Origin: Dictyoglomus turgidum DSM 6724
GTDB lineage: Bacteria; Dictyoglomota; Dictyoglomia; Dictyoglomales; Dictyoglomaceae
Reading direction: 5' to 3'
Assembly (NCBI RefSeq): GCF_000021645.1
Contig: NC_011661.1
Coordinates: 1,458,723 to 1,522,722, forward strand
DNA: 64,000 nt
Below, piece by piece: positions 26,772 through 36,753 of the stretch. The notes below the pieces were generated by a model. That model was given only the letters and a program-made list of their open reading frames with translations. It was not told where the DNA came from and ran no database searches. A program made the translations under genes and the position numbers. Every line of letters begins with the position of its first letter. The first letter of the stretch is position 1.

Positions 26772-27266
26772 TTAATAACTTACAAGAGCTACAGCAAAAA
26801 CTGCTATTCCTTCTTTTTTTCCAATGAAGCCTAATTTTTCATTAGTAGTAGCCTTTACACTCAAGCAATCCTCAGGAATCCTCAATATTGAGGACAAATT
26901 CTTAATAATTTTATCTCTAAAAGGCATAATTTTGGGTTCTTCAGCAATAATTGTACAATCGATATTAATTATATTCACTCCTTTTTCTTTTAACAAATCT
27001 CTTACCTTCTCAAGAATAATAGTGCTAGGAATACCCTCAATGCTTTTATCATCAACAGGAAAAAAATAACCTATATCAGGTAATGCAGATGCCCCTAAAA
27101 GGGCATCTGCTATAGCATGTATTAAAACATCCCCATCAGAATGGCCTTTTAAACCCTTATCAAAAGGTATCTTTATTCCTCCTAAAAAAAGCTCTCTTCC
27201 TTCCTCAAAAGGGTGCACATCATAACCTAAACCAACTCTAATTTTTGTATAATCCCTTCTATCCAT
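26772..27266 (-). CDS. ispF: 2-C-methyl-D-erythritol 2,4-cyclodiphosphate synthase
   Basis: Fifth step of the MEP isoprenoid pathway. 164 residues. Zinc and substrate motifs VGLGYDVHPFEEGRELFLGG, GLKGHSDGDVLIHAIADALLGA and KATTNEKLGFIGKKEGIAV are complete. ATG 27266 is used, which gives an eight-residue lead before VGLGYD and overlaps ispD by 40 bases, so translation is coupled to ispD. Confidence 0.95.
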   Translation of the reverse strand: MDRRDYTKIRVGLGYDVHPFEEGRELFLGGIKIPFDKGLKGHSDGDVLIHAIADALLGASALPDIGYFFPVDDKSIEGIPSTIILEKVRDLLKEKGVNIINIDCTIIAEEPKIMPFRDKIIKNLSSILRIPEDCLSVKATTNEKLGFIGKKEGIAVFAVALVSY

Positions 27267-27922
27267 AACAGATCATCCTTAGTGGTAATCTTTATATTTA
27301 AAGGATCTCCCTCTACTATATAAACAGGAATATTTAATCTTTCTACTAAAGAAGCATCATCGGTCCCTATAAAATTATCTTCTACCGCTTTTTCGTGAGC
27401 CTTTTTAATTATCTCAAAGGGAAACATCTGAGGAGTTTGAATAAGCCATAGTTTGCTTCTATCAAGAGTTTCTATAACTTTCTTGGAATTCTTATCTACC
27501 ACCTTTATAGTGTCTCTTACAGGAATGCCAAGGATAGCCGAAACTTTTTTCTCTGTACAAAAATCTATAAGTTCTTTTATCTTTTTAGTTGATATAAGAG
27601 GTCTTGCTGCATCATGGATAAGTATATAATCGCAGGAAAAGTTAATAGATTTTAACGCATTATAGACAGAATTTTGTCTTTCCTCTCCTCCTGGAATTAT
27701 CTTATAGATTTTTTCCAATCCCCAATTACTTATTTTCTTTTTATAATACTCTACCATCTCCTCCCTCACTACAAGAATTATTCTTTCTAAGTCTTCTATA
27801 TCGTTTAATTTTCTTAATGAATAATACACTATAGGCATACCTTTTATATCAATTAGAAGCTTATCTTCTCCAAATCTTTTACTTTTACCTGCAGCCACAA
27901 TAATTCCAGTTATTTTTTCCAA
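27227..27922 (-). CDS. ispD: 2-C-methyl-D-erythritol 4-phosphate cytidylyltransferase
   Basis: Forms CDP-ME from MEP and CTP. 231 residues. CTP-binding loop IIVAAGKSKRFGEDK (residues about 7-21), HDAARPLIS near 103-111 and the C-terminal GTDDASLVER. IspE is also in the window (44949-45824), so three consecutive MEP enzymes are covered. It overlaps the PIN-TRAM gene by 13 bases. Confidence 0.95.
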   Translation of the reverse strand: MEKITGIIVAAGKSKRFGEDKLLIDIKGMPIVYYSLRKLNDIEDLERIILVVREEMVEYYKKKISNWGLEKIYKIIPGGEERQNSVYNALKSINFSCDYILIHDAARPLISTKKIKELIDFCTEKKVSAILGIPVRDTIKVVDKNSKKVIETLDRSKLWLIQTPQMFPFEIIKKAHEKAVEDNFIGTDDASLVERLNIPVYIVEGDPLNIKITTKDDLLWIEGIIQKLELV

Positions 27923-28719
27923 TGCTCTTTCTCCTCTTTTACCCTACCAAAAATTAATCGCCCTGCAGCTGTTTGAAAAACACTGGTAACAGTAACCTTA
28001 ACAGTTTGTCCAATATACTTCTTACCATTTTCCACTACCACCATAGTACCATCCTCAAGATATCCCACACCTTGTCCGGGTTCTTTTCCTTCCTTTATTA
28101 TACTTATCAATATTTCTTCCCCAGGAAGATAAATAGGCTTCAATGCATTTGCAAGCTCGTTGATGTTTAAAACCGTTATTCCTTCAATTTTAGCAAGCTT
28201 ATTTAGACCATAGTCATTGGTAATAATCTTACCGCCTAAAGTCTTAGCGAGTTTTACTAACTTACTATCCACACTTTGCACTTTTGGAAAATCCATATCT
28301 ACAATGATTACCTGACTGCCAAGTTCTTTCCTTATCTGACTCAAATTATCAAGACCGAATCTACCCCTATTTTTCTTAAGTGATTCAGAAGAATCAGCAA
28401 GTTGTTGAAGTTCCTTAAGAACGAAACGAGGTATTATGATTTTTCCCTCTATGAAATTAGTCTTTAAAACATCTACAATTCTACCATCTATAATAACACT
28501 TGTATCTAAAATCTTTACATAAGGAAAATTTACAAGATCAAAAAATCTAATTTTTCTTGCAAAAATAATATAAATACTTAAAACCAAAAGAGAAAAAATG
28601 AAATTAAACATATTCCATAGATTTCTAAAGTTAGAGCATAAAAGATAAGATGACAGAACAAAGTCGCCCATAAAAGGAATAAAAGTCACTATTAATAATA
28701 ATTTCCAATTTTTTCTCAT
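27910..28719 (-). CDS. PIN-TRAM domain membrane protein (YacL-like)
   Basis: Putative RNase: membrane-anchored PIN nuclease with a TRAM RNA-binding domain. 269 residues with two N-terminal membrane helices (Bacillus YacL has four). PIN acidic residues are in ILDTSVIIDGRIVDVL, VLKELQQLADS, DSKLVKLAK and IITNDYGLNKLAK. The TRAM region runs from about residue 205. It sits between disA and ispD exactly as yacL does in Firmicutes. Biochemical activity is unproven. Confidence 0.88.
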   Translation of the reverse strand: MRKNWKLLLIVTFIPFMGDFVLSSYLLCSNFRNLWNMFNFIFSLLVLSIYIIFARKIRFFDLVNFPYVKILDTSVIIDGRIVDVLKTNFIEGKIIIPRFVLKELQQLADSSESLKKNRGRFGLDNLSQIRKELGSQVIIVDMDFPKVQSVDSKLVKLAKTLGGKIITNDYGLNKLAKIEGITVLNINELANALKPIYLPGEEILISIIKEGKEPGQGVGYLEDGTMVVVENGKKYIGQTVKVTVTSVFQTAAGRLIFGRVKEEKEHWKK

Positions 28720-28776
28720 GAATTTTCAGTCCCCCATAATAATGTGATTATAAATAAATCCCTTAAAATTAAAATA

Positions 28777-29832
28777 TTAAAAAGTTAAAATTCTCTGCAT
28801 TCTTGTTAATGCCTCTCTAATCTTTTTAGCCCTCACCTCCCCAACTCCTTCAATATTATCAAGATCCTCAAAACTACTCTCCAGGATTCTTGGCAGATCA
28901 CCAAAATAATTAACAATTTTTTCAATCACACTTGAAGGTATGGATGCAATCCTATTTAAAATTCTATATCCTTTGGATACCACTATTATTCCTGTATCTA
29001 TTTCTTCTTTTCTATAGCCTAAGATCTCTCCAGCTATATAAGAAAATTCTTGGAAATTCCCTCTAAAATTAGCAACTAATTCCCTCAAAATGTCCTCAGG
29101 ATCTTTGTCTTTCTTAGCATAATCTTTTATCACCAAAACAGTCTCTTCTTTTACCCCAGTAAGTAGAACCTCTAGCTGTATCTCTATAAGTCTCCCTTCT
29201 ACCCCAAGTTCAATTAAATAATTTTCTACTTCTTTCCCTATAGTAAATAACATGCAGGCTCTATGTAAAAAAGATAAAACCTCATATATATTAACTTGGT
29301 TCTCCAATTCAAGAGAATTAAGTCTGTTTAAAAGATCATCATAAATGTTTCTATATCTTTCCATGGTTTGAAGAGCTTGAGAGGCTTTAGTCAATATCTC
29401 TTCCACATCTCTTAAAACGTACTTCCAATCATTTTGAAACAAAGTTATAGTATCTTTTCTTTGAGAGACGCTAATAACAAGACACCCTGTCTGTTTAGCA
29501 ACCCTCTCAGCAGTAGCATGTCTTGCCCCAGTTTCAGAAGAGGAAATAGTAGGATCAGGTAATAAAATAACATTAGCAAACAATATCTTCTTTCCGTCCT
29601 TAGAAAGTATAATAGCACCATCCATTTTTGACAACTCATATAACCTATTCGGAGTAAAATCTATATCTAAGGGAAAACCACCGTTCATAAGAGGTCTAAC
29701 CTTTTCTATTTCTCCAACAACAATTAGGGCTCCTGTCTTAGCTTTTACTATTTGTTCCAAACTTTCTCTCAGTGGAGTTCCAGGAGCTACAAATCTTAAA
29801 GCCTGTAATGCAAACTTCTTTAACTCCGCCAT
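28777..29832 (-). CDS. disA: DNA integrity scanning protein DisA, diadenylate cyclase family
   Basis: Octameric branched-DNA sensor that makes c-di-AMP from two ATP. About 351 residues: DAC domain with MDGAIIL (DGA motif) and SSSETGARHATAERVAKQTG; linker helices; C-terminal helix-hairpin-helix (LDNIEGVGEVRAKKIREAL). The RHR motif of the ATP site here reads RHA (residues about 104-106), an unusual change. ATG 29832 with a GGGGGG site is preferred over TTG 29844; it overlaps radA by 13 bases. Confidence 0.92.
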   Translation of the reverse strand: MAELKKFALQALRFVAPGTPLRESLEQIVKAKTGALIVVGEIEKVRPLMNGGFPLDIDFTPNRLYELSKMDGAIILSKDGKKILFANVILLPDPTISSSETGARHATAERVAKQTGCLVISVSQRKDTITLFQNDWKYVLRDVEEILTKASQALQTMERYRNIYDDLLNRLNSLELENQVNIYEVLSFLHRACMLFTIGKEVENYLIELGVEGRLIEIQLEVLLTGVKEETVLVIKDYAKKDKDPEDILRELVANFRGNFQEFSYIAGEILGYRKEEIDTGIIVVSKGYRILNRIASIPSSVIEKIVNYFGDLPRILESSFEDLDNIEGVGEVRAKKIREALTRMQRILTF

Positions 29833-31193
29833 TTTTCCCCCCAAACTAAATCTATTCCCTCACCAATATCTGTAATAGTCCGCACATTCATATTATATTC
29901 ATACGACTTAACTTTGCTGTCCTTAGGAATTAATGCTTTATTAAAGCCAAATTTCTTTGCTTCTTTTAACCTTCTTTCTATGTGAGGAACAGTTCTAACC
30001 TCTCCCCCGAGTCCTATCTCCCCTATAGCTACCATATCAGATGGAAAAGGTTTATTTATCAACGCAGAAAGTAGAGCAAAGGCAAGTCCTAAATCTATTG
30101 CAGGTTCACTTATTTTTATTCCACCCACTACATTTACAAATACATCTTTATCAGAGAAACTAATATTTAGCTTTTTCTCAAGAATGGCCAATATAAGCAC
30201 CAATTTATTAAGATCTATACCTGAAGTAATCCTCCTGGGATATGATGTATTTGTTCTACTTACAAGGGTCTGCAATTCTATCAATAATGGTTTTGTTCCT
30301 TCCATAATTGGTATAATAATAGATCCTGAAACATTAGTATTTCTATTTTCAATTACCTTTGCAGAGATATCCTCTACTTCAAAAAGTCCATTTTCTTTCA
30401 TCTCATAGAGTATGAAATCATTAGTAGGACCAAATCTGTTTTTAATTACTCTTAATATCCTTAAATCATGATATCTTTCACCCTCAAGATATAAAACCGC
30501 ATCAACTAAATGTTCCAATATTTTAGGTCCTGCAATATCTCCTTCCTTAGTAACATGCCCGACTAATATGACAGCTATATTATTCTTCTTCGCAAAATCT
30601 ACTAATTTAGAAGTACATTCTCTCACCTGAACCACATTTCCCGGAGAAGTAGGAAACTCAGAGGAATAAATTGTTTGAATAGAGTCTACAATTATTAGTG
30701 AATAGTTAGAATTTTCAAGGTTTGGTAATATATTTTCAATATCTCTTTCAGACACAAAATCAATATTTAACTTATCACCTGAATTTAATCTCCTTAATCT
30801 TAGTCCCACCTGTGATAAAGATTCTTCGGCAGAGATGTATAAAACTCTTGTATCATTTTTATCAAGCGATATAGCAAGTTGCAAAAGTAACGTAGATTTG
30901 CCAATTCCAGGCTCTCCTGCCAAGAGAATTACTTCCCCCTCCACAATTCCCCCACCAATAACATAATCAAAACCTGTCAGGCCCGTTTTCAACCTGACAG
31001 GCTCATAATTCAAAATATCTTCTAATCTATATACCCCCAAATTTTCTTTACTTTCTCTATTATTAAAACCCTGCTTTTTTTCGGTAATCTCAATAAAGGA
31101 ATTCCAACTTTGACAGTTAGGACATCTGCCAAACCATCTTACACTCTCATATCCACATACTTGACATACAAACTTGCTCTTTACTTTTGACAT
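29820..31193 (-). CDS. radA: DNA repair protein RadA (Sms)
   Basis: RecA-related branch-migration helicase. 457 residues: N-terminal C4 zinc finger (CQVCGYESVRWFGRCPNCQS, residues about 10-29), ATPase with GEPGIGKSTLLLQ, the hallmark KNRFG (RVIKNRFGPTNDFILYEM), and a C-terminal Lon-like domain (FVNVVGGIKISEPAIDLGLA). Follows clpC by 11 bases and precedes disA, as in Bacillus. Confidence 0.96.
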   Translation of the reverse strand: MSKVKSKFVCQVCGYESVRWFGRCPNCQSWNSFIEITEKKQGFNNRESKENLGVYRLEDILNYEPVRLKTGLTGFDYVIGGGIVEGEVILLAGEPGIGKSTLLLQLAISLDKNDTRVLYISAEESLSQVGLRLRRLNSGDKLNIDFVSERDIENILPNLENSNYSLIIVDSIQTIYSSEFPTSPGNVVQVRECTSKLVDFAKKNNIAVILVGHVTKEGDIAGPKILEHLVDAVLYLEGERYHDLRILRVIKNRFGPTNDFILYEMKENGLFEVEDISAKVIENRNTNVSGSIIIPIMEGTKPLLIELQTLVSRTNTSYPRRITSGIDLNKLVLILAILEKKLNISFSDKDVFVNVVGGIKISEPAIDLGLAFALLSALINKPFPSDMVAIGEIGLGGEVRTVPHIERRLKEAKKFGFNKALIPKDSKVKSYEYNMNVRTITDIGEGIDLVWGEKWRS

Positions 31194-31204
31194 TTAAAAA
31201 CTTA

Positions 31205-33676
31205 CTATGAAGGCTCCTTCGCAAGAGTCATCTTTCTAAACACTATTTCTCCCTTTTTATCAAGTTCTGCTCTTATAATATCTCCCTCTTTAAAATCCCC
31301 TTGAAGTATAAATTCAGCTAATGGATCTTCAATATAGTATTGAATAGTTCTCTTTAAAGGTCTTGCTCCATACTGAGGATCATATCCTTTCTCAAGTAAT
31401 AGTTCTTTTACCTCATCACTTATTTCTAATTCCAACTTCTTTTCTCTTATCCTCTCCTGGACTGGTTTGAGTAATAATTCTAAAATTTGCTTCAAATCTT
31501 CCTTGGTAAGTGGCTTGAAGAATACAATCTCATCAAGCCTATTCAAGAACTCTGGTCTAAAGTACTTCTTCATCTCACTCAAAATTAAATCTTTAATTTT
31601 ATCAAAAGACTTTTCCCTATCCTCTTTAGAAGCAAACCCTATACTTGCCTCTTGCTTAAAATACTCTGCTCCAAAGTTTGAAGTCATTATCAAGATAGTA
31701 TTCTTAAAACTTACTCTTCTACCATGACCATCGGTAAGTTGTCCTTCGTCCATTATTTGCAAAAGGATATTAAATACATCACTATGAGCCTTTTCTATCT
31801 CATCAAAGAGAATAACAGAATAAGGTCTCCTATGAACTTTTTCAGTAAGTTGTCCTCCTTCCTCGTATCCCACATATCCAGGAGGAGCACCAATTAACCT
31901 TGAAACAGTATGCTTCTCCATAAACTCTGACATATCAAACCTAATTAAAGCATTCTCATTTCCAAAGAGGTACTCTGCAAGTGCCCTTGCAAGCTCAGTC
32001 TTTCCAACCCCTGTTGGTCCTAAGAACATAAACACACCTATAGGTCTTCTTGGATCCTTCAAACCAGATCTTGATCTTCTTATAGCCCTTGAGACCACCC
32101 TTACAGCCTCATCCTGAGAAATTATTCTCTTATGAAGCTCTTCTTCCATTCTTAATAGCCTTTCTCTTTCTTCAATTAGAAGTTGAGCTACAGGTATTCC
32201 AGTCCAAGTAGCCACTACTTGAGCCACATCTTCAGGAGTTACAACTCCAAGATCAGAAGGAGAAGATGTATCTATGAAATTTCTAAGATACTCTTCAATC
32301 TTTCTTTCTTCATCTCTTAACTGAGCTGCTCTTTCAAACGCTTGATTTCTTATAGCAATCTCCTTTTGTTCTCTTATTCTCGCGAGTTCAAGTTCTAAAT
32401 TACTATGCACTGTGCTCTTTTGTTTTCTCAATCTTACCCTCGCTGAAGCTTCATCTATTACATCTATCGCCTTATCAGGCAAGAATCTATCGGTTATATA
32501 TCTAACTGACAATTTGACTGCTTCTTCTATAGCCTCATCGGTAATTTTAACTCTATGATAATTTTCGTATTTTTCTCTTAAACCTTTCAATATCTGTATA
32601 GTCTCTTCAGGTGTAGGCTCGTTAACCATTATAGGCTGAAATCTTCTTTCTAATGCCCCATCTTTCTCAATATACTTCCTATATTCTGATGGGGTTGTAG
32701 CACCAATTAATTGTATCTCACCCTTTGCAAGAGAGGGTTTCAAAATATTTGCTGCATCAACCGCTCCTTCTGCTGCTCCTGCCCCAACCAAGGTATGAAT
32801 CTCATCTATAAAAAGGATGACATCTTTTGCCATCTTAACTTCCTCAATGATCCTTTGCATTCTCTCTTCAAACTCACCCCTATATTTTGTACCAGCCACG
32901 ATACTTCCCATATCAATAGCAACGATCCTTTTATTTAACAAAGTATCAGGTACTTCACCATCTACTATCTTTTGAGCAAGACCCTCTACTATAGCGGTCT
33001 TACCAACACCAGGTTCTCCCACAAGAACAGGATTATTTTTAGTCCTTCTACTCAGTATTTGAATTATCCTCTCTAACTCTTTTTCTCTCCCAATAATAGG
33101 ATCCAATTTGCCTTGCCTTGCAAGTTGAGTTAGATCTCGACCAAACTCATCCAAGGTAGCTGTTACTGTTCTCTTTTTCTTTAAGGAGTTATTATTAGAA
33201 GTATTCATTTGTTGTCTGCCTCTTATCTTAGTTGGATCTATAGGCTCACCAAGAAGTTTTAATATCTCTATAGTAACATCTTCTAATCTTACTCCCATTC
33301 CCTCCAAAACATGAGCTGCTACACCTTCACCTTCCTTCAACAGTCCAAGAAGCAAATGCTCAGTTCCAATATAGTTATGATTAAGTTCCTGAGCCGATTC
33401 AGAAGCATATTCCAGAACCTTCTTTGCTCTTGAAGTGAAGGGAAGTGCTCCATAGGAGGTACCATCTCCACGACCTATCAATCTCTCTATCTCATTCCTG
33501 AGCTGATTCAGATCAAGTCCTAAATTAATAAGGACTTGAGCTGCTATACCTCCCTCCTCACGTATCAACCCCAGGAGAATATGTTCTGTCCCCACCGTAG
33601 AATAATTAAGCCTACGTGCTTCCTCCTGTGCTAAGAGTAGTACTCTATATGCCCTTTGTGTTAGTTTATCCATCAT
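31205..33676 (-). CDS. clpC: ATP-dependent Clp protease ATP-binding subunit ClpC
   Basis: AAA+ unfoldase partner of ClpP. 823 residues: two N-terminal Clp repeats ([40 protein letters not shown]), AAA-1 Walker [14 protein letters not shown], the coiled middle domain around 415-480 used by McsB/MecA-type adaptors, and AAA-2 Walker [15 protein letters not shown], ending with a Clp C-terminal domain. No clpP in the window. Starts with two Met codons; either may be used. It forms the mcsA-mcsB-clpC stress module. Confidence 0.96.
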   Translation of the reverse strand: MMDKLTQRAYRVLLLAQEEARRLNYSTVGTEHILLGLIREEGGIAAQVLINLGLDLNQLRNEIERLIGRGDGTSYGALPFTSRAKKVLEYASESAQELNHNYIGTEHLLLGLLKEGEGVAAHVLEGMGVRLEDVTIEILKLLGEPIDPTKIRGRQQMNTSNNNSLKKKRTVTATLDEFGRDLTQLARQGKLDPIIGREKELERIIQILSRRTKNNPVLVGEPGVGKTAIVEGLAQKIVDGEVPDTLLNKRIVAIDMGSIVAGTKYRGEFEERMQRIIEEVKMAKDVILFIDEIHTLVGAGAAEGAVDAANILKPSLAKGEIQLIGATTPSEYRKYIEKDGALERRFQPIMVNEPTPEETIQILKGLREKYENYHRVKITDEAIEEAVKLSVRYITDRFLPDKAIDVIDEASARVRLRKQKSTVHSNLELELARIREQKEIAIRNQAFERAAQLRDEERKIEEYLRNFIDTSSPSDLGVVTPEDVAQVVATWTGIPVAQLLIEERERLLRMEEELHKRIISQDEAVRVVSRAIRRSRSGLKDPRRPIGVFMFLGPTGVGKTELARALAEYLFGNENALIRFDMSEFMEKHTVSRLIGAPPGYVGYEEGGQLTEKVHRRPYSVILFDEIEKAHSDVFNILLQIMDEGQLTDGHGRRVSFKNTILIMTSNFGAEYFKQEASIGFASKEDREKSFDKIKDLILSEMKKYFRPEFLNRLDEIVFFKPLTKEDLKQILELLLKPVQERIREKKLELEISDEVKELLLEKGYDPQYGARPLKRTIQYYIEDPLAEFILQGDFKEGDIIRAELDKKGEIVFRKMTLAKEPS

Positions 33677-33691
33677 TTTTTATGCACCTCC

Positions 33692-34762
33692 TTAAACGAC
33701 ACCTCCCGGATTTATTTTATAATTTTTAAGAAAACCACGCAACAAATCTGCTCTCACCCCATCCCTCTCTTCAGAATCCATTTCTTTTCCATATTTCAGC
33801 TGCAAATGCGCTGGTAGCATTAAGATCATAAGAAGATCCAAAACCTTTAAGGGTATGTCTAACATTTTTAAATATATTCCAAATCTCAAATCTGATAATA
33901 AGTTTATAGCCTCAATACTACTTAGATATCTTGCATTACTTAATATTCCATATGCTCTACCTATCACATCTTCCACATACCTTTTTTGTTCCTCAAATAG
34001 AAATTCTCTTGTTACCAGCTCTTCAGTTATTATCTTCTTTGCCATCTTTTCCATCTTTTCAATCAAATCTTCCTCCTTAATTCCTAAGGAGGATCTGCTT
34101 GTGATTTGGTAAAAACCTGCGATAGGTTTACTTCTTTCCCCATAAATACCCCTTATAAGAATTTTGGCTGACCTAAGTTTCCTGAGAAAGTCTTTTATTT
34201 TACCAGAATAGGTTAATCCCGGAAGATGCACAATAAAGGAAATCCTAACTCCACATCCCAGATTAGTTATACAAGAAGTTAAATAACCCAATTTATCATC
34301 AAAAGCAAACTTGAAATAATCAGAAAAACTCTCCTCTAAAGAAAGTAATCTTTGCCAACTTTCCTTTAGCTCTAAGCCACTACTCAATACTTGTAACCTA
34401 AAATGGTCCTCCTCATTTATCATTACACTAAGTTTACCATCTCTATCTACTAAAAGTCCAGCACCTTTAATATTATCTAAATGATCGTCGCTTATCAGGT
34501 GTTTCTCAACTAAAGATTCGAGTACAAGATTTGGTAACTTTTCTAATTTTAAAAACTCATATCCACCAAAATTTAGATCATTTTTATAAACCCATTCCAC
34601 CTTATTAAGAATTCTTCTTCTTTGAGACTCTGTTGCTTGGATTGGAAAAACAAAATCTTCTAAATTTCTTGCAAGCCTTATTCTAGTACTTAATATCACC
34701 TCTCTATTATTACCTTTTTCTTCTCCTAACCATTTAAGATACTTATAATAAAACTCTCTCAT
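33692..34762 (-). CDS. mcsB: Protein-arginine kinase McsB
   Basis: Phosphorylates arginines on proteins, marking them for ClpC-ClpP. 356 residues of the phosphagen-kinase fold: ILSTRIRLARNLEDFVFPI (residues about 24-42), INEEDHFRLQVL, and LTSCITNLGCGVRISF with the conserved Cys. The C-terminal RDGVRADLLRG corresponds to the pArg-binding allosteric region. Overlaps mcsA by 4 bases. No ctsR repressor gene precedes the module. Confidence 0.94.
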   Translation of the reverse strand: MREFYYKYLKWLGEEKGNNREVILSTRIRLARNLEDFVFPIQATESQRRRILNKVEWVYKNDLNFGGYEFLKLEKLPNLVLESLVEKHLISDDHLDNIKGAGLLVDRDGKLSVMINEEDHFRLQVLSSGLELKESWQRLLSLEESFSDYFKFAFDDKLGYLTSCITNLGCGVRISFIVHLPGLTYSGKIKDFLRKLRSAKILIRGIYGERSKPIAGFYQITSRSSLGIKEEDLIEKMEKMAKKIITEELVTREFLFEEQKRYVEDVIGRAYGILSNARYLSSIEAINLLSDLRFGIYLKMLDIPLKVLDLLMILMLPAHLQLKYGKEMDSEERDGVRADLLRGFLKNYKINPGGVV

Positions 34763-35196
34763 CCACCCTTCCCTATATTTTTAAGAAGATCTCTTAATTT
34801 TGCGGCCTTTTCATAATCCTCTTCTTCTATAGCCTTGGAAAGTTCAATTTTATATTTTAATATTTTATCCGTTTTAAATTCTTTTTTAATTGGAACTCTT
34901 CCTCTATGAACTTTATTCCCATGATATTGATATACCAGTTTACCTATTTCATCTCTAAAATAACTGTAACAATAACTACAACCTAACATACCTGTCTCTT
35001 TAATTTCTTCTAAACTTCTATTACATTTTGGACATCTTTTGACTTTTTCGTCTCTCATAAAATAATTACCCTGAAATATATCTTTTATAACCTGCTTTAA
35101 GCAATATTCACAAATAGAATATTTTCTTTTCCCTTTTTCATCGCTTATCTCCAAGACATATACAGCCTCGTTCTGATTACAAAAATCACATTTCAT
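34759..35196 (-). CDS. mcsA: McsA, zinc-finger activator of McsB
   Basis: Activates McsB. About 145 residues with two zinc-binding pairs (CDFCNQNEAVY with CEYCLKQ; CPKCNR with CSYCYSYF) and a C-terminal UVR-type helical hairpin (IELSKAIEEEDYEKAAKLRD). Start set at ATG 35196, five residues inside a longer frame from GTG 35211, because it directly follows the pdxT stop and begins at the conserved MKCDFC. Confidence 0.92.
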   Translation of the reverse strand: MKCDFCNQNEAVYVLEISDEKGKRKYSICEYCLKQVIKDIFQGNYFMRDEKVKRCPKCNRSLEEIKETGMLGCSYCYSYFRDEIGKLVYQYHGNKVHRGRVPIKKEFKTDKILKYKIELSKAIEEEDYEKAAKLRDLLKNIGKGG

Positions 35197-35198
35197 CC

Positions 35199-35771
35199 CT
35201 ATTCTGAACACCTCTTTAAGAAGTACTCATGTATTCTCAAATCATCAGTAAGTTCAGGATGAAAAGTCAAACCTAATATATTACCTTCCTCTACAAATAT
35301 GGGTTTATTCTCAAAAGTTGCATGAACTTTCACATTTTTGCCTATCTCAACAATTTGAGGAGCCCTTATAAACACACATTCAAATTCCTTTTCACCAAGA
35401 ATAGGAATTTTTATATAAGTAGAAAAACTTTCCCTTTGCCTACCATAGGCATTACGAGACACAGTTATATCTAATACTTTAAGAGTCTTTTGATCAGGAT
35501 GATTTTCTATCCTATTTGCAAGCAAAATTAGTCCAGCACATGTTCCCATAGCAGGCAGCCCATTAGCCAACTTTTCTCTTAATACATCAAAGAGTAGACG
35601 ATTTTCTAAAAGAGTAAAAAAGGTAGTACTTTCTCCTCCTGGAAGAATTATCCCATTAATAATATCCAAATGTTCTGGCTTTTTTACTAAAACTGTCTCA
35701 ACCTCTAGCCTTTTTAACATTTTTTCATGTTCTACTACAGAACCCTGTATAGCAAGTATTCCTATCCTCAT
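35199..35771 (-). CDS. pdxT: Pyridoxal 5'-phosphate synthase glutaminase subunit PdxT
   Basis: Supplies ammonia to PdxS for de novo vitamin B6. 190 residues, class I glutaminase: [17 protein letters not shown] at the start, [12 protein letters not shown], nucleophile Cys in [12 protein letters not shown] (about residue 78), and catalytic His-Glu in TFHPELTDD. Directly follows pdxS by a single base, typical of the PdxST complex operon. Confidence 0.97.
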   Translation of the reverse strand: MRIGILAIQGSVVEHEKMLKRLEVETVLVKKPEHLDIINGIILPGGESTTFFTLLENRLLFDVLREKLANGLPAMGTCAGLILLANRIENHPDQKTLKVLDITVSRNAYGRQRESFSTYIKIPILGEKEFECVFIRAPQIVEIGKNVKVHATFENKPIFVEEGNILGLTFHPELTDDLRIHEYFLKRCSE

Positions 35772-35772
35772 T

Positions 35773-36660
35773 TTACCAACCTCTCACCTGCAATAATTCA
35801 CTTTCAGATAGCTTTCTTACATCAATACCAGGCATTGGCTCTCCTAAATCCTCCGATATCTCCGCCAATACATAAGGATCATCATAATAAGTAACAGCAA
35901 GAACTATGGCTCTTGCTCTCTTTCTTGGGTTCTTTGATTTAAATATTCCAGATCCTACAAACACTCCATCAGCGCCAAGATGCATCATTAAAGCAGCATC
36001 AGCAGGAGTAGCAATACCACCAGCAGCAAAATTCACTACAGGAAGTCTTCCTAATTTTTTTGTCTCTATTATAAGATCTAATGGAGCCCCTAATTCTTTT
36101 GCTTTTGCCACTAATTCTTCGTCGGGGAGAAGAACTAATGACCTTATCTCGTCCATAATTTGTCTCATATGACGTACCGCCTCTACCACATTTCCTGTTC
36201 CCGCCTCTCCTTTTGTCCTAATCATAGCTGCTCCCTCTGCAATCCTTCTTAGAGCTTCTCCCAAATCCCTAGCACCACAAACAAAAGGAACTTTGAAAGC
36301 GTGTTTATTTATATGATATTTTTCATCGGCAGGAGTTAAAACCTCACTTTCATCAATAAAATCTACCCCGAGAGCTTCTAAAATTTGAGCCTCCACAAAA
36401 TGACCAATCCTAACTTTCGCCATAACAGGAATACTAACTGCTGACATAATCTCCTTTATCTTTTTAGGATCTGCCATTCTTGCTACTCCACCTTCTGCCC
36501 TTATGTCAGCAGGAACTCTTTCAAGAGCCATAACAGCCACAGCACCAGCCTCTTCAGCAATTTCAGCCTGCTCAGCGTTAGTCACGTCCATAATTACTCC
36601 GCCTTTTAGCATCTGAGCCAAACCTCTTTTTACTTTATCTGTTCCTGTAAAGACCTGCAT
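35773..36660 (-). CDS. pdxS: Pyridoxal 5'-phosphate synthase lyase subunit PdxS
   Basis: Builds PLP from ribose 5-phosphate, glyceraldehyde 3-phosphate and PdxT-derived ammonia. 295 residues, highly conserved: [32 protein letters not shown], catalytic Lys in [21 protein letters not shown], and [20 protein letters not shown]. First gene after a good promoter; AAAGGAGGG ribosome site 6 bases before ATG. Confidence 0.98.
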   Translation of the reverse strand: MQVFTGTDKVKRGLAQMLKGGVIMDVTNAEQAEIAEEAGAVAVMALERVPADIRAEGGVARMADPKKIKEIMSAVSIPVMAKVRIGHFVEAQILEALGVDFIDESEVLTPADEKYHINKHAFKVPFVCGARDLGEALRRIAEGAAMIRTKGEAGTGNVVEAVRHMRQIMDEIRSLVLLPDEELVAKAKELGAPLDLIIETKKLGRLPVVNFAAGGIATPADAALMMHLGADGVFVGSGIFKSKNPRKRARAIVLAVTYYDDPYVLAEISEDLGEPMPGIDVRKLSESELLQVRGW

Positions 36661-36702
36661 CTATAACACCCTCCTTTAAAAAACCATCGATATTTTTCTA
36701 AA

Positions 36703-36731
36703 TGTATACTCCTTTTATATGAATTTGTCAA
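36703..36731 (-). promoter_or_regulatory. Promoter of the pdxS run
   Basis: Perfect TTGACA (36731-36726), 17-base spacer, TATACA (36708-36703). Predicted start near 36696, leader about 36 bases with AAAGGAGGG. It is the only clear promoter seen for the 23-gene run down to thpR, though internal promoters inside coding sequence could exist. Confidence 0.75.
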
Positions 36732-36753
36732 AATATAGTATATTAAAATTTTG

